This document shows, one piece after another, positions 53,003-62,844 of a stretch of 64,000 nt of DNA. The stretch is from Granulicella mallensis MP5ACTX8 (GTDB lineage Bacteria > Acidobacteriota > Terriglobia > Terriglobales > Acidobacteriaceae). Location of the stretch: NCBI RefSeq assembly GCF_000178955.2, contig NC_016631.1, positions 1-64,000 on the forward strand, given 5' to 3'. A model generated the notes under the pieces. The model saw only the letters and a list, made by a program, of their open reading frames with translations. It searched no databases and had not been told where the DNA came from. How positions within the stretch are numbered: the stretch's first letter is position 1; the number at the start of each line of letters is the position of its first letter. The position numbers and the translations under genes were made by a program.

Positions 53003-55636
53003 TTACGCCTCGCGGTTCTCCACCACGAACTCCAGCACGCCCTTCTTGTCCGCTTCGACCTTCACGCGGTCGCCGTGGAGCACGCGCCCGTCGAGGATCC
53101 GCATCGCCAGCGGGTCCTGTACCAGGCGCTGGATCGCCCGCTTCAGCGGCCTTGCTCCATAGGCGCGGTCGTAACCTGCCTTGAAGATCGCAGTGCGCGC
53201 CGCGTCCGTCAGGGTCAGCGTAATGCGGCGGTCTGCGAGCATCTTCTGCAGGTCCGCCAGCCGCAGGTCGACGATGTGCGTCAACTGGCTCTCGCCCAGC
53301 GGATGGAAGACAACCGTGTCGTCCACGCGGTTCAGGAACTCCGGACGGAAGTGCTTGCGCAGCTCTTCCATCACGCGGTTCTTCGCCTCTGCGAAGCCGT
53401 CCTCGCCCTCGGCCCAGGCGGTCGAAAGCTGCCCCGCGCCGAGGTTCGAGGTCATGATCAGCACCGTGTTCTTGAAGTCCACGGTACGGCCCTTGGAGTC
53501 GGTCAAACGCCCGTCGTCGAGCACCTGCAGCAGCACGTTGAAGACATCCGGGTGCGCCTTCTCGATCTCGTCGAACAGCACCACAGCATACGGCCTGCGC
53601 CGGATGGCCTCGGTCAGCTGTCCGCCCTCATCGAAGCCAACGTATCCCGGGGGCGCGCCGATCAGCCGTGCTACGGCGTGCTTCTCCATGTACTCCGACA
53701 TGTCGATGCGTACCATCGCCTGCTCGTCGTCGAAGAGAAACTCCGCCAGCGCACGCGCCGTCTCGGTCTTGCCGACACCGGTAGGACCGAGGAAGATGAA
53801 GCTTCCGATCGGCCGCTTCGGATCGCTGAGACCCGCACGGGAGCGGCGAATCGCATTCGCGACCACTACCAGTGCCTCGTCCTGGCCGACCACACGCTCG
53901 CGCAGACGCTGCTCCATCTGCGTCAGCTTCTGGACCTCGCCTTCGAGCATCTTCGCGATAGGAATGCCCGTCCACTTAGAGACGATCTTCGCGATATCCT
54001 CCTCGTCAACCTCTTCTTTCAACAAGCGCGAGGCGCTGTCGCCCGACTTGGCGTCGGCAACACCGGCGTCCTGGGTGGCGGTCAACTCCTTCAGCTCACG
54101 TTCCAGCTTCGGAATCTCGCCGTACTGCAGCTCCGCCGCGCGTTGCAGATTGCCCTTGCGGGTGGCGTCTTCCGCCTCGAAGCGCAGGGCTTCCAGCTTC
54201 TGCTTCAACTCCGCCACCTGACCGATGGCGCCGCGCTCTTTCTGCCAGCGAGCGCGCAGACCGGAGGCCTTCTCCTGCACCTCGGCGAGCTCGCGCTCGA
54301 CGTCGTGCAGACGCTCCTTCGAGTTCACGTCGTCCTCACGCTGCAGGGCTGCGCGCTCGATCTCGAGCGAGGTCGCCCGCCGTTCCAGGTCGTCGATCTC
54401 CACCGGCACGCTGCCGATCTGAATTGCCAGCGCTGCCGCGGCTTCATCGACGAGGTCGATGGCCTTGTCCGGCAGGAACCGGTCGCTGATGTAGCGATGC
54501 GACAGCTCCGCTGCGGCTACGATGGCCGAATCCTTGATCCGCACCTTGTGGTGCGTTTCGTATCTTTCCCTTAGCCCGCGCAGAATCGCAATCGTGTCTT
54601 CGACGTTCGGTTCTCCGACGAAGACGATCTGGAAGCGCCGTTCCAGCGCCGCATCCTTCTCGATGTACTTGCGATACTCGTTCAGCGTCGTCGCGCCGAT
54701 GGCGCGCAGCTCGCCGCGTGCCAGCGCCGGCTTGAGCATGTTGCTCGCGTCGATGGAGCCCTCGGCGGCGCCCGCGCCTACCAGGGTATGCAGCTCGTCG
54801 ATGAACAGGATGATCTGTCCGTTCGACTCCTCGATCTCCTTGAGCACAGCCTTCAGGCGGTCTTCGAACTCACCGCGAAACTTTGCGCCCGCCAGCATCG
54901 AGCCCAGGTCGAGCGAGATCACGCGCTTGTCGCGCAGGATCTCCGGCACGTCGCCCTGGAAGATGCGCCGCGCCAGACCTTCGACGATGGCTGTCTTTCC
55001 AACGCCGGGTTCGCCGATCAGGACGGGGTTGTTCTTCGTGCGCCGCGAGAGCACCTGGATCACACGCCGAATCTCCTCGTCGCGCCCGATCACGGGATCG
55101 AGCTTGCCGCGCCGCGCCTGCTCCGTGAGGTCCTTGGCATACTTCGCCAGAGCCTGGAACTTGCCCTCGGGATTCTGGTCGGTCACACGCTGCGAGCCGC
55201 GCACGGCCTGCAAGGCCTTCAGGATCGCCGTATGGTCCGCGCCAAACGCAGCCAGCGCGGTCTGCACCGGCTCACCTTTGCTCGCGCTTAGTGCGAGCAG
55301 GAGATGTTCTGTCGACACGTAGTCGTCCTTGAAGTTCTCCGCTTCCTTGAACGCGCCGTCCAAAACCTTCTGCATCGCACTGCCCAGCCCCGGCTGCGCC
55401 GCTCCCTGCACCTTCGGCAGCTTGTCGATGGCGGCATTCACCTGCGCGAGCAACTGCTGTGCTGGCACGCCGACTTTCTCGAGCACCGGCAACACCACTC
55501 CTTCTTTGTCTTCCAGCAGGGCCGCCATCAGGTGCAGCGGTAATACCTCAGGGTTGCCGTTTTCGGCGGCATGCCCCTGCGCTCCCTGGATCGCTTCCTG
55601 CGACTTCACTGTAAATTTGTCCCACTTGATAGCCAT
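53003..55636 (-). CDS. clpB: ATP-dependent disaggregase ClpB
   Basis: Hexameric AAA+ chaperone that pulls apart protein aggregates together with DnaK. The 877-residue protein has the Clp N-domain (about 1-150), first AAA+ module with Walker [16 protein letters not shown] (about 207), the coiled-coil middle domain (about 410-530, long Glu/Lys/Arg-rich helices), and a second module with [14 protein letters not shown] (about 605) and [16 protein letters not shown]. The presence of the middle domain distinguishes ClpB from ClpA/ClpC. GGAGG lies nine bases before the ATG. Confidence 0.97.
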   Translation of the reverse strand: MAIKWDKFTVKSQEAIQGAQGHAAENGNPEVLPLHLMAALLEDKEGVVLPVLEKVGVPAQQLLAQVNAAIDKLPKVQGAAQPGLGSAMQKVLDGAFKEAENFKDDYVSTEHLLLALSASKGEPVQTALAAFGADHTAILKALQAVRGSQRVTDQNPEGKFQALAKYAKDLTEQARRGKLDPVIGRDEEIRRVIQVLSRRTKNNPVLIGEPGVGKTAIVEGLARRIFQGDVPEILRDKRVISLDLGSMLAGAKFRGEFEDRLKAVLKEIEESNGQIILFIDELHTLVGAGAAEGSIDASNMLKPALARGELRAIGATTLNEYRKYIEKDAALERRFQIVFVGEPNVEDTIAILRGLRERYETHHKVRIKDSAIVAAAELSHRYISDRFLPDKAIDLVDEAAAALAIQIGSVPVEIDDLERRATSLEIERAALQREDDVNSKERLHDVERELAEVQEKASGLRARWQKERGAIGQVAELKQKLEALRFEAEDATRKGNLQRAAELQYGEIPKLERELKELTATQDAGVADAKSGDSASRLLKEEVDEEDIAKIVSKWTGIPIAKMLEGEVQKLTQMEQRLRERVVGQDEALVVVANAIRRSRAGLSDPKRPIGSFIFLGPTGVGKTETARALAEFLFDDEQAMVRIDMSEYMEKHAVARLIGAPPGYVGFDEGGQLTEAIRRRPYAVVLFDEIEKAHPDVFNVLLQVLDDGRLTDSKGRTVDFKNTVLIMTSNLGAGQLSTAWAEGEDGFAEAKNRVMEELRKHFRPEFLNRVDDTVVFHPLGESQLTHIVDLRLADLQKMLADRRITLTLTDAARTAIFKAGYDRAYGARPLKRAIQRLVQDPLAMRILDGRVLHGDRVKVEADKKGVLEFVVENREA

Positions 55637-55740
55637 TTGCTCTTTCCTCCATCAATCTCTAGTAGCTCTCGAACTCTCAGCCCGCGAGCTCAACAAAACC
55701 TCTGTCATCCCATCCTTGGGCCGTATCCTACTCTCGACAC

Positions 55741-56454
55741 ATGCCCGAGCCGAACTCCCATCCCTCGCAACCCGAAACTCAATCCGACCGGGAACTTCGC
55801 GCTGCCGGGGAACTGCCTGTGGCTATGCTTCTGGCCTGTACCGGCGGCGGTCTCGATGCCTTCGTCTACCTCAACCACGGCCACGTCTTCGCTGCTGCCA
55901 TGACGGGCAATGGCATCTTCCTTGGCGTCGCTGTACTGCAGCACAACTGGGCGCAGGCCGGTCGCCACCTGGTACTGCTCGCCTCCTTTGTCGTTGGCGT
56001 CTTCAGTTCCAAGGCGCTTGCCGGCACTCTCAAGCGGCACGCCATCGTCATCGGTCTGCTGGGCGAGATTGGCATGCTCTTTCTCGCCTCGTGGTTGCCG
56101 GGCTCGTTTCCCGACGGCGTCTTCGTGCCCATGCTCGCGGTGGTTGCCGCGTACCAGACGGCCAGTTTCAGAACCGCCGATACCTACTCTTACAACTCGA
56201 CCTTCATGAGCGGCAATCTGCGCGCAGCCATCGAAGGCCTCTACGATGCCTTTACTCCCAGCCATCGCGAGACAGGCCTGCGCCAGTTCCGGAAGCTGGC
56301 GTTGATCGTCGCCAGCTTCCTGGCAGGGGCGATCATCGGAGCCATTCTGGCTCCACGCCTGTTCAACCACACGCTGTGGTTCTTCGACGTGCTGCTGCTC
56401 GTCGTGCTGGCGTTGGTGATACGCCACAGCCGGGATATTCGGGAAAACTCGTAA
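55741..56454 (+). CDS. DUF1275 (YoaK-like) membrane protein
   Basis: A 237-residue protein with about six hydrophobic helices. DUF1275 features: MLLACTGGGLDAFVYLNHGH, VFAAAMTGNGIFLGVAVLQH, and YNSTFMSGNLRAAIEGLYDA, with the repeated MTGN/MSGN motif in each half. The family is of unknown function, possibly transport. Divergent from clpB with 104 bases between them; no clear ribosome site. Confidence 0.86.
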   Translation: MPEPNSHPSQPETQSDRELRAAGELPVAMLLACTGGGLDAFVYLNHGHVFAAAMTGNGIFLGVAVLQHNWAQAGRHLVLLASFVVGVFSSKALAGTLKRHAIVIGLLGEIGMLFLASWLPGSFPDGVFVPMLAVVAAYQTASFRTADTYSYNSTFMSGNLRAAIEGLYDAFTPSHRETGLRQFRKLALIVASFLAGAIIGAILAPRLFNHTLWFFDVLLLVVLALVIRHSRDIRENS

Positions 56455-56579
56455 ATTGCTCATTTAGCAAGAGAATCTAAAAGGTGTGAACCGAAGTCCA
56501 CGCCGGCTCACGCATTCTTTAGACGCAACTATAGCACTATGGTTGCAGAAAATGTGATAGCAACTAACTCATGTTTGGA

Positions 56580-57605
56580 TTAGCGCAAGTAGAAGCCTTC
56601 CATCCGTTCGGAGCTCCCAAACTCGCCGCTCATCCGCTGACTCACCCACTGGAGCACCTGGGTTCGACGTAAGGCAAGATTCGTAGCTAGTTGCACCTCT
56701 GAATCGCTGCACAGACTTACGATCTTTGTCCCCACCAGCAGGTCACTACTCTCTTTACCAGCAAGCTGACGCACATATTCTTTGGCTTCCTGCGCTTTCT
56801 CAACGGTCTCCGCAGCGTAGAGCCCGCGATGGACTCCCTCGGCCCAGAAGCGATAAAAGCATTGCTCGGCTACAGAGATAGCCATATTCAAATCATCGAC
56901 GCCGATCAGTTTGTCGTTGCGAAACACCGTCTCCGGTTCCTTTACGGTCTCACCGGCGATCCTGTAATCGGCTGTCATCGTGTCACCGACGGTTGGCAGA
57001 AAGTCATCCACCCGCAGTACCCAGCGGAGCAGCCGCAAGGGTTCGAGAGATAGCCATACAGTGTTGATCTGTTCTATCGTCCAGTGCCCATCAGGCAGTA
57101 GCAGCAGATCGCGCTCGGTGTCGCCGAGGCGGTTGTAGAGTCCGTGCTCGCGCAGAGTCTGCAGATGTCGGTGACGTGCAGTAACCTCAATGCCTTCTGG
57201 GAGCTCTTTGGTCTGAAGAAAGACCTCATGACCGGCACGTTCGGTCAGTACCGCATGCAACAGGGCCAGTTCGGCGAACTCGCGTCGCAGTTCCGGACCT
57301 GATGGCAAGGGTTGGGGGTTGTTCTTCTTCTCCGGCGTTCGGGTGAGATAGCTGAGAAGCAGACCCATCAGCACAGCGGCAATCACGACAACGCTCACTC
57401 CTGCGCCCCCGGCACCCAGAAAGCCGAGATAGGCCACAAAAAAGAACAGCGGTAGTAGAAGCAGGACGAACTGCCTCAACTCCTTGCGTGCTCGTCGATC
57501 TTTGTGTGCGCGCCGCAGGGCAACCCTGCCGGAACGCCACGTCTCTCGGTGGAATAGCCGCCGCCAATAGTTGTTCGAAAACAATCGCAGAAAAAGGGAC
57601 CGCAT
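56580..57605 (-). CDS. Membrane-anchored protein with DUF4272-like domain
   Basis: A 341-residue protein with a basic N-terminus (WRSGRVALRRAHKDRRARKE), two hydrophobic helices around residues 45-90, and a long helical cytoplasmic domain. A segment (QINTVWLSLEPLRLLRWVLRV, then DDFLPTVGD) resembles DUF4272, where an alpha-helical domain of unknown function is found. No catalytic motif was recognised. It lies convergent to the DUF1275 gene and divergent from the alginate-lyase-like gene. Confidence 0.6.
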   Translation of the reverse strand: MRSLFLRLFSNNYWRRLFHRETWRSGRVALRRAHKDRRARKELRQFVLLLLPLFFFVAYLGFLGAGGAGVSVVVIAAVLMGLLLSYLTRTPEKKNNPQPLPSGPELRREFAELALLHAVLTERAGHEVFLQTKELPEGIEVTARHRHLQTLREHGLYNRLGDTERDLLLLPDGHWTIEQINTVWLSLEPLRLLRWVLRVDDFLPTVGDTMTADYRIAGETVKEPETVFRNDKLIGVDDLNMAISVAEQCFYRFWAEGVHRGLYAAETVEKAQEAKEYVRQLAGKESSDLLVGTKIVSLCSDSEVQLATNLALRRTQVLQWVSQRMSGEFGSSERMEGFYLR

Positions 57606-57766
57606 CGGATCTCAAGCATATCTGGACGTAGTTGGGGATGTCGTACACGTTCATGAACTGTGGCACGCACAAGCGCTTGAATGTACTCTAATTTTGCAAC
57701 GCACTATCCCTTACCTACCTCATCTGCATAGGAAGTGTTGAAGTGCTGTTTGGCATGGCGAGGAGC

Positions 57767-58963
57767 ATGATGGTTTCCAATCCTATGAATAAGTTCAGCC
57801 GGAGGCGTTTCTGCGCCGTTTCCGTAGCCGCCGCCCTTTCAAGCCAACACCTCGCGTGGGCCGCCACGAAGCAAAGCCCGTTTGCGATGGTGTCCGCGGC
57901 CGACCATGACCGCGTCCTGCGTCTCGCCGATCACTGGCTGCCGGAAGCTCCGCAAACGATTACGTCCTTTCATTCCTCCAGGAGCCCCGCTGGCCCGCAC
58001 GACTTCTTCTCCGAGGCCGACTACTTCTGGCCCAACCCGGCAAATCCGGCTGGTCCCTACAAAGAGATCGACGGCAAGAGCAATCCGGACAACTTCCAGG
58101 ACCATCGCCGTGCAATGATTCGCCTGAGCCAGGCGATGCCCGCGCTGACTGCCGGGTACGTCCTCACGAAGCGCAAGGACTACGCCCATGCGGCTGCGGC
58201 GCACCTGCTGGCATGGTTCGTTACGCCAGCCACGCGGATGAAGCCCAACCTCGAGTACTCGCAGGGCGTACGAAACGGAGGCCCAACGGGCCGCAGCTAC
58301 GGCATCATCGACACGCTGCATCTGGTCGAGGTCGCCCGTGCCGCCGGCTTCCTGCGGAAGTTTTTCACCCCTGCGGAGTGGGCCGACCTGCGGAGTTGGT
58401 TCCGTGACTATCTCCTCTGGATGAAGACCAGCGAGAAGGGCATGCGCGAGCGAGATGCGACTAATAATCACGCCATCTGCTGGGCCCTGCAGGCGGCGGA
58501 GTTCGCCCACCTTGATGGCGACGAAGACACCCGCGCGGAGGTTCGCGAGCGCTTCGAGACGGTGCAACTGCCGATGCAGATGGCGCCTAATGGCAGCTTC
58601 CCCCGCGAACTCGCCCGCACCAAGCCCTACGGGTACTCCATCTTCAACTTCGACGCGGCGGCGGCGCTCTGCTGGTCGTTGGGCCAGCAGGAGATGGTTC
58701 GCTTCTCGCTCCCCGATGGACGTGGGATGTGCAAGGCCGCGGAGTTCCTGGAGCCGTACCTGGCGGACAAGGATAAGTGGCCCTACGCGCACGACGTGCA
58801 GCACTGGGAGAGTTGGCCGGTCCGCTCGCCGGGGTTGCTCTTCTGTGGCGTGGCGTGTGGACGCGAAGAGTACCTCGCTCTCTGGCGCAAGCTCGATCCC
58901 GATCCTACCGATCCCGAGATCATTCGCAACTATCCGATTCGCCAGCCGGTGCTGTGGGTGTAG
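57767..58963 (+). CDS. Exported alginate-lyase-family protein
   Basis: Probable polysaccharide lyase with the alginate lyase (alpha/alpha-barrel) fold, about 398 residues. A Tat signal (FSRRRFCAVSVAAALSS) leads, followed by DYFWPNPANPAGPY, YSQGVRNGGPTGRSYGIID, the catalytic-type ATNNHAICWALQ (Asn/His) and NGSFPRELARTKPYGYS. The substrate may be an alginate-like or other uronic-acid polymer; the family is broad. The start is uncertain among ATG codons at 57767, 57770 and 57785; GAGGAG sits just upstream of the first two. Confidence 0.85.
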   Translation: MMVSNPMNKFSRRRFCAVSVAAALSSQHLAWAATKQSPFAMVSAADHDRVLRLADHWLPEAPQTITSFHSSRSPAGPHDFFSEADYFWPNPANPAGPYKEIDGKSNPDNFQDHRRAMIRLSQAMPALTAGYVLTKRKDYAHAAAAHLLAWFVTPATRMKPNLEYSQGVRNGGPTGRSYGIIDTLHLVEVARAAGFLRKFFTPAEWADLRSWFRDYLLWMKTSEKGMRERDATNNHAICWALQAAEFAHLDGDEDTRAEVRERFETVQLPMQMAPNGSFPRELARTKPYGYSIFNFDAAAALCWSLGQQEMVRFSLPDGRGMCKAAEFLEPYLADKDKWPYAHDVQHWESWPVRSPGLLFCGVACGREEYLALWRKLDPDPTDPEIIRNYPIRQPVLWV

Positions 58964-59255
58964 CTATAACTTCTTCATTGGGTGATGAGATTGCTCACGG
59001 ACAAAAGCGGGTACCCCTACCAATTTGGGGAGTAGGGGAATATTTGCGTTCCTTGTGGTTTCTATACCAAGAGCGGTCACAGGGGTAAGCGATATCTCGG
59101 TCGCCGAAGCTCTCTCTGCTTCCATTTTGCAGCTCTGCGGTTTCCGTTCGAAATGAATTCGCTACCTGTGTCGACATCGGGGCTACCCGTAATGAGCGGT
59201 TTTGTCGCACACAGGCCTGCCCTAAGAATCTGTCCAGGAGTGGAACACCACGATT
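58964..59255. other. Gap with a stem, between alginate-lyase-like and M28 genes
   Basis: About 290 bases without a supported gene. CCCCTAC and GTAGGGG around 59015-59038 form a short stem that could end the upstream transcript. The rest may hold the promoter of the M28 gene, whose nearest ribosome-like site (AGGAGTGG) is further than usual from its ATG. Confidence 0.4.
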
Positions 59256-60755
59256 ATGTCTTTCGTTTCAAGAAGCTCGCGCTTCCTTTTAGCAGCAGGT
59301 CTCATCACCGTCTCCAGTTCACTCTTGCGGGCACAACAAAATGAGCCTCAAAAACCTGACAACAGTATTTTGTCGATGATTCAGCACTTTTCAGAAGATG
59401 CTCCCGGAGCGTGGACCGCAGACCAATTGACAACCATGGGCCGTATTCGCGATGCGGCGCTTACCGATCCCTATGCCTATAACGAACTCGACCACCTGGC
59501 CAACAACATTGGGCCGCGTCTGGTGGGCTCTGTCCAGGCGCAGGGGGCTGTCGACTGGGTGGCGGAAGAGTTGCGCACGCTTGGCGCGAAGGTCACGCTC
59601 GAAAAGACCATGGTTCCCCATTGGGTGCGTGGGGAAGAGCAGGCCTCTCTCACGTCATGGCCTGGAGGAGTTCCAGGTACACAACAAAAAATAGTGGTGA
59701 CCGCCCTTGGAGGGAGTCCGCCTACGCCGAAAGAGGGGCTTACAGGCGAGGTCGTGGTCCTAAACAGTTTTGCCGAGCTAAAAGCTCTTCGTCCAGGCTC
59801 TCTGAAGGGTAAGATCCTCGTCTTCAATCGCCCCTTCGACAAGGAGCTTGCGGCAGCGGGGCAGGGAATCGCCGCCTATGAGCAAAGCGTCTTGTACCGA
59901 GCCCTGGGGCCCACCGCAGGCGGTGCTGCAGGCGCTGCTGCGGTACTAGTCCGGTCCGTCGGCAGTGCGGACTTCAGGCTGCCACACACAGGTGAGACTC
60001 TCTATGCGAAGAATGTGGTTCAGGTTCCGTCGGCAGCTCTGGCTGCTGAGGATGCCGACCTGATTGCTACCCTGGCAAAACAAGGACGACTTACCTTGCA
60101 CCTGACCTTGACGACTCAGATCCTGCCGGATGTGCCAAGTTACAACGTCATTGCCGACTGGCCGGGAACCGAACATCCCGAACAGATCGTCATGGTTTCG
60201 GGCCATTTGGACTCCTGGGATCTGGGCACCGGAGCGATTGACGACGGAACCGGAATCGTCATGTCCATGCAGACGATTCACCTATTGGCGAAACTTGGAA
60301 TCCACCCTCGCCGGACAGTGCGATTCGTTGCCTGGATGGGAGAGGAGTCGGGTGCACAAGGAGCGCTCACTTACGCCCACGATCATGAATCGGAGATCGG
60401 TTCGCACGTGGCTGTTCTGGAAGAGGATTTTGGAGCTGACCACCCCATTGGTTTGACGTTCAGCGGAGCAGCCGCCCTCAGAGGATATCTGGCGCCTCTC
60501 GCGAAGGTCTTAGACCCAATCGGTGCGAGCATGATCACTCCGGGCGATGAAATTGGCGAGGATGTCGCGCCGCTGATCAGTAAAGGCGTACCGGGATTCA
60601 CTGCAGCCCGTGATCCACGTTTTTATTTCCAATATCACCACACGGCAGCCGACACCTTTGACAAGGTTGATCCCAAAAATCTGGCCGCAAGCGCAGCGGT
60701 TATGGCCGTTACCGCGTATGCGCTGGCGGATGCTGAGACCCCGGCACCTCGGTGA
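59256..60755 (+). CDS. Exported M28 family aminopeptidase with PA domain
   Basis: Zinc aminopeptidase or carboxypeptidase acting outside the cytoplasm, 499 residues. A signal peptide (RFLLAAGLITVSSSLLRAQ) is followed by a protease-associated domain (about 150-270, GEVVVLNSF.., KGKILVFNRPF) inserted in the usual place. The M28 metal ligands are in VSGHLDSWDLGTGAIDDGTG (His, Asp), WMGEESGAQG (catalytic Glu pair) and QYHHTAADTFDKVD (final His). Full length for plasma glutamate carboxypeptidase-like members. Confidence 0.92.
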   Translation: MSFVSRSSRFLLAAGLITVSSSLLRAQQNEPQKPDNSILSMIQHFSEDAPGAWTADQLTTMGRIRDAALTDPYAYNELDHLANNIGPRLVGSVQAQGAVDWVAEELRTLGAKVTLEKTMVPHWVRGEEQASLTSWPGGVPGTQQKIVVTALGGSPPTPKEGLTGEVVVLNSFAELKALRPGSLKGKILVFNRPFDKELAAAGQGIAAYEQSVLYRALGPTAGGAAGAAAVLVRSVGSADFRLPHTGETLYAKNVVQVPSAALAAEDADLIATLAKQGRLTLHLTLTTQILPDVPSYNVIADWPGTEHPEQIVMVSGHLDSWDLGTGAIDDGTGIVMSMQTIHLLAKLGIHPRRTVRFVAWMGEESGAQGALTYAHDHESEIGSHVAVLEEDFGADHPIGLTFSGAAALRGYLAPLAKVLDPIGASMITPGDEIGEDVAPLISKGVPGFTAARDPRFYFQYHHTAADTFDKVDPKNLAASAAVMAVTAYALADAETPAPR

Positions 60756-60779
60756 GGATTTGCCAAAGCGCCTCCAGGT

Positions 60780-60820
60780 CTTGTGCCCGGTCCTGTCAGA
60801 ACCGGGCACAACAGGTTTTA
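60780..60820 (+). terminator. Terminator after the M28 peptidase gene
   Basis: TTGTGCCCGGT and ACCGGGCACAA form an 11-bp stem with a nine-base loop (60781-60811), followed by CAGGTTTTACGG. Confidence 0.8.
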
Positions 60821-60933
60821 CGGCGTATGGCAGCTTACGGCACAGGGACTTGCAGCGAAGGGTTTACCACCAGCTCTTTGGGAACCTTGAATAGGGACGT
60901 CAAGATATCCTTAGTTGCATTCACGGAGACGCC

Positions 60934-62751
60934 ATGGCCCGCTTCGCACGAATTTCTTCCGTCGCCCTCAGTTGCACGTTGCTTGCGTCTTCCTTTGCAG
61001 TTGCCCAGACGCCACCTGTAACCGCCCCACACGCGATGGTCGTCACGATTCACCATGACGCCACGGACGCCGGAGTCGAGATCCTGCGCGAGGGCGGCAA
61101 TGCGATCGATGCGGCGGTTGCCGTCGGCTTTGCCCTGGCGGTGGTGCACCCGGCGGCCGGCAACATCGGTGGCGGAGGCTTCATGCTGATTCGCCCGGGC
61201 ACCAAAGCTCTGGCTCACGGACAGCCGCACTTCCTCGACTACCGCGAGAAGGCCCCCGCCGCTGCCGGTACCAACATGTATCTCGACGCGCAGGGCAATG
61301 TTATTCCGAAGATGAGCACGGTCGGCTCCAAGGCCAGTGGTGTTCCCGGCACCGTCGCCGGTCTCACCTATGCGGAGAAGCAGTACGGCCGGCTGGGCCT
61401 CGCAAGGGTCATGCAGCCGGCCATCAAGCTCGCGCGTGACGGCTACGTGCTCACCGAAGAAGAGGCGCACACCCTGCACAGCGGCGTCCTCAGCCAGTTC
61501 CCGGCGTCGTACCGCATCTTTCAGCGGAACGGCAGGTTCTACGAAGCCGGAGAGCGCTTCCGGCAGCCCGAGCTCGCACATACTCTCGAACGCATTGCCA
61601 CTGATCCGGAGGATTTCTACCGGGGCAAGATGGCCGCTGAGATAGCCGACTTCGAGAAGGCCAACAACGGCCTCATCACTGCGCAGGACCTCGCGATGTA
61701 CCAGGTCAAGGAGCGTACCCCGCTGGTCGGCCACTATCACGGCTATGAGGTGCTGACCTCGCCTCCGCCCAGCTCCGGCGGCATCGTGCTGCTGGAGACG
61801 CTGAACATCCTCAGCGGCTACGACCTGCCCAAGGTCGGGCCGGACCGCAGCCCGGCGCAGATTCACCTCATCACGGAAGCCTTCCGCCGTGCCTACATGG
61901 ATCGTGGCGACTACCTCGGAGACCCCGACTTCAACACCATGCCGCTCGCGCAGATGGCCGATCCGAAGTACGCCGAAGCCTGGCGCAAGACAATTGACCC
62001 GACCAAGCCTTCGCCTTCCGCAACGCTGGTGCGTCCTGCAGGCTTCATGCCTGAGCCGCCGCAACCCGAGGCGCAGCCGCATGAGTCGCCGCAGACTACG
62101 CACTTTTCTGTCGTCGATGCCGACGGCAACGCCGTGTCGAGCACCTACACGCTGAACTTCGGCTTTGGTTCGGGCGTCACCGTCGACGGCCTCGGATTCC
62201 TGCTCAACGACGAGATGGACGACTTCGCCTCAAAAATGGGCGTTCCCAACGGCTTCGGGCTGATCCAGGGGCCGGCCAACGCGATCGCGCCGGGCAAGCG
62301 CCCGCTCAGCTCCATGACACCGACCATCGTCAGCGAGCCTTCGAGCTACACCTATCACAAGCTCCTGGGCCACACGACTTCGTCCGTGGTGCGGCCCGGC
62401 AAGCTGCGGCTTGTGCTCGGCTCGCCCGGCGGTTCGACGATCATCACCACGGTCGCCAATGACCTTATCAGTGTGCTCGACAACGGCCTCGATGTTCAGG
62501 CCGGAGCAGATGCACCGCGCTTTCATCATCAATATCTGCCGGACGTGCTGCAGTTCGAGAAGACCTTTCCCCAGGCTCCTATCGCTGCTATGAAGGCCGC
62601 AGGCTATGTCACGAAGCGCGAGGCGGAGTTCGATGAGAAGAGCGCCGGCCAGTGGGGAGACAGTGAGCTGATCGCCGTCGATCCCAAGACCGGAGTGCTA
62701 ATGGGTGGGCAGGACAAGCGGCATCATTTCGGCAAGGCTGCGGGGTATTAG
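60934..62751 (+). CDS. ggt: Gamma-glutamyltransferase, exported
   Basis: Periplasmic or secreted enzyme that hydrolyses glutathione and transfers gamma-glutamyl groups. The 605-residue precursor has a signal peptide (ISSVALSCTLLASSFAVAQ), the N-terminal GGNAIDAAVAVGFALAVVHP and GNIGGGGFMLI, and the autoprocessing site with nucleophile Thr in QTTHFSVVDADGN (about residue 390). SSMTPTIV and LGSPGGSTIITTV substrate motifs follow. GGAG lies six bases before the ATG. It follows the M28 peptidase, so the two may jointly degrade peptides and glutathione. Confidence 0.95.
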   Translation: MARFARISSVALSCTLLASSFAVAQTPPVTAPHAMVVTIHHDATDAGVEILREGGNAIDAAVAVGFALAVVHPAAGNIGGGGFMLIRPGTKALAHGQPHFLDYREKAPAAAGTNMYLDAQGNVIPKMSTVGSKASGVPGTVAGLTYAEKQYGRLGLARVMQPAIKLARDGYVLTEEEAHTLHSGVLSQFPASYRIFQRNGRFYEAGERFRQPELAHTLERIATDPEDFYRGKMAAEIADFEKANNGLITAQDLAMYQVKERTPLVGHYHGYEVLTSPPPSSGGIVLLETLNILSGYDLPKVGPDRSPAQIHLITEAFRRAYMDRGDYLGDPDFNTMPLAQMADPKYAEAWRKTIDPTKPSPSATLVRPAGFMPEPPQPEAQPHESPQTTHFSVVDADGNAVSSTYTLNFGFGSGVTVDGLGFLLNDEMDDFASKMGVPNGFGLIQGPANAIAPGKRPLSSMTPTIVSEPSSYTYHKLLGHTTSSVVRPGKLRLVLGSPGGSTIITTVANDLISVLDNGLDVQAGADAPRFHHQYLPDVLQFEKTFPQAPIAAMKAAGYVTKREAEFDEKSAGQWGDSELIAVDPKTGVLMGGQDKRHHFGKAAGY

Positions 62752-62844
62752 GGCGACGACGTTTCGCTGTTGTCTTTCTTCCTTTCACAAGCTTTGTGGA
62801 AAGGCCGGAAAACCTAAATACCCACCCATGCCACCATAGACACA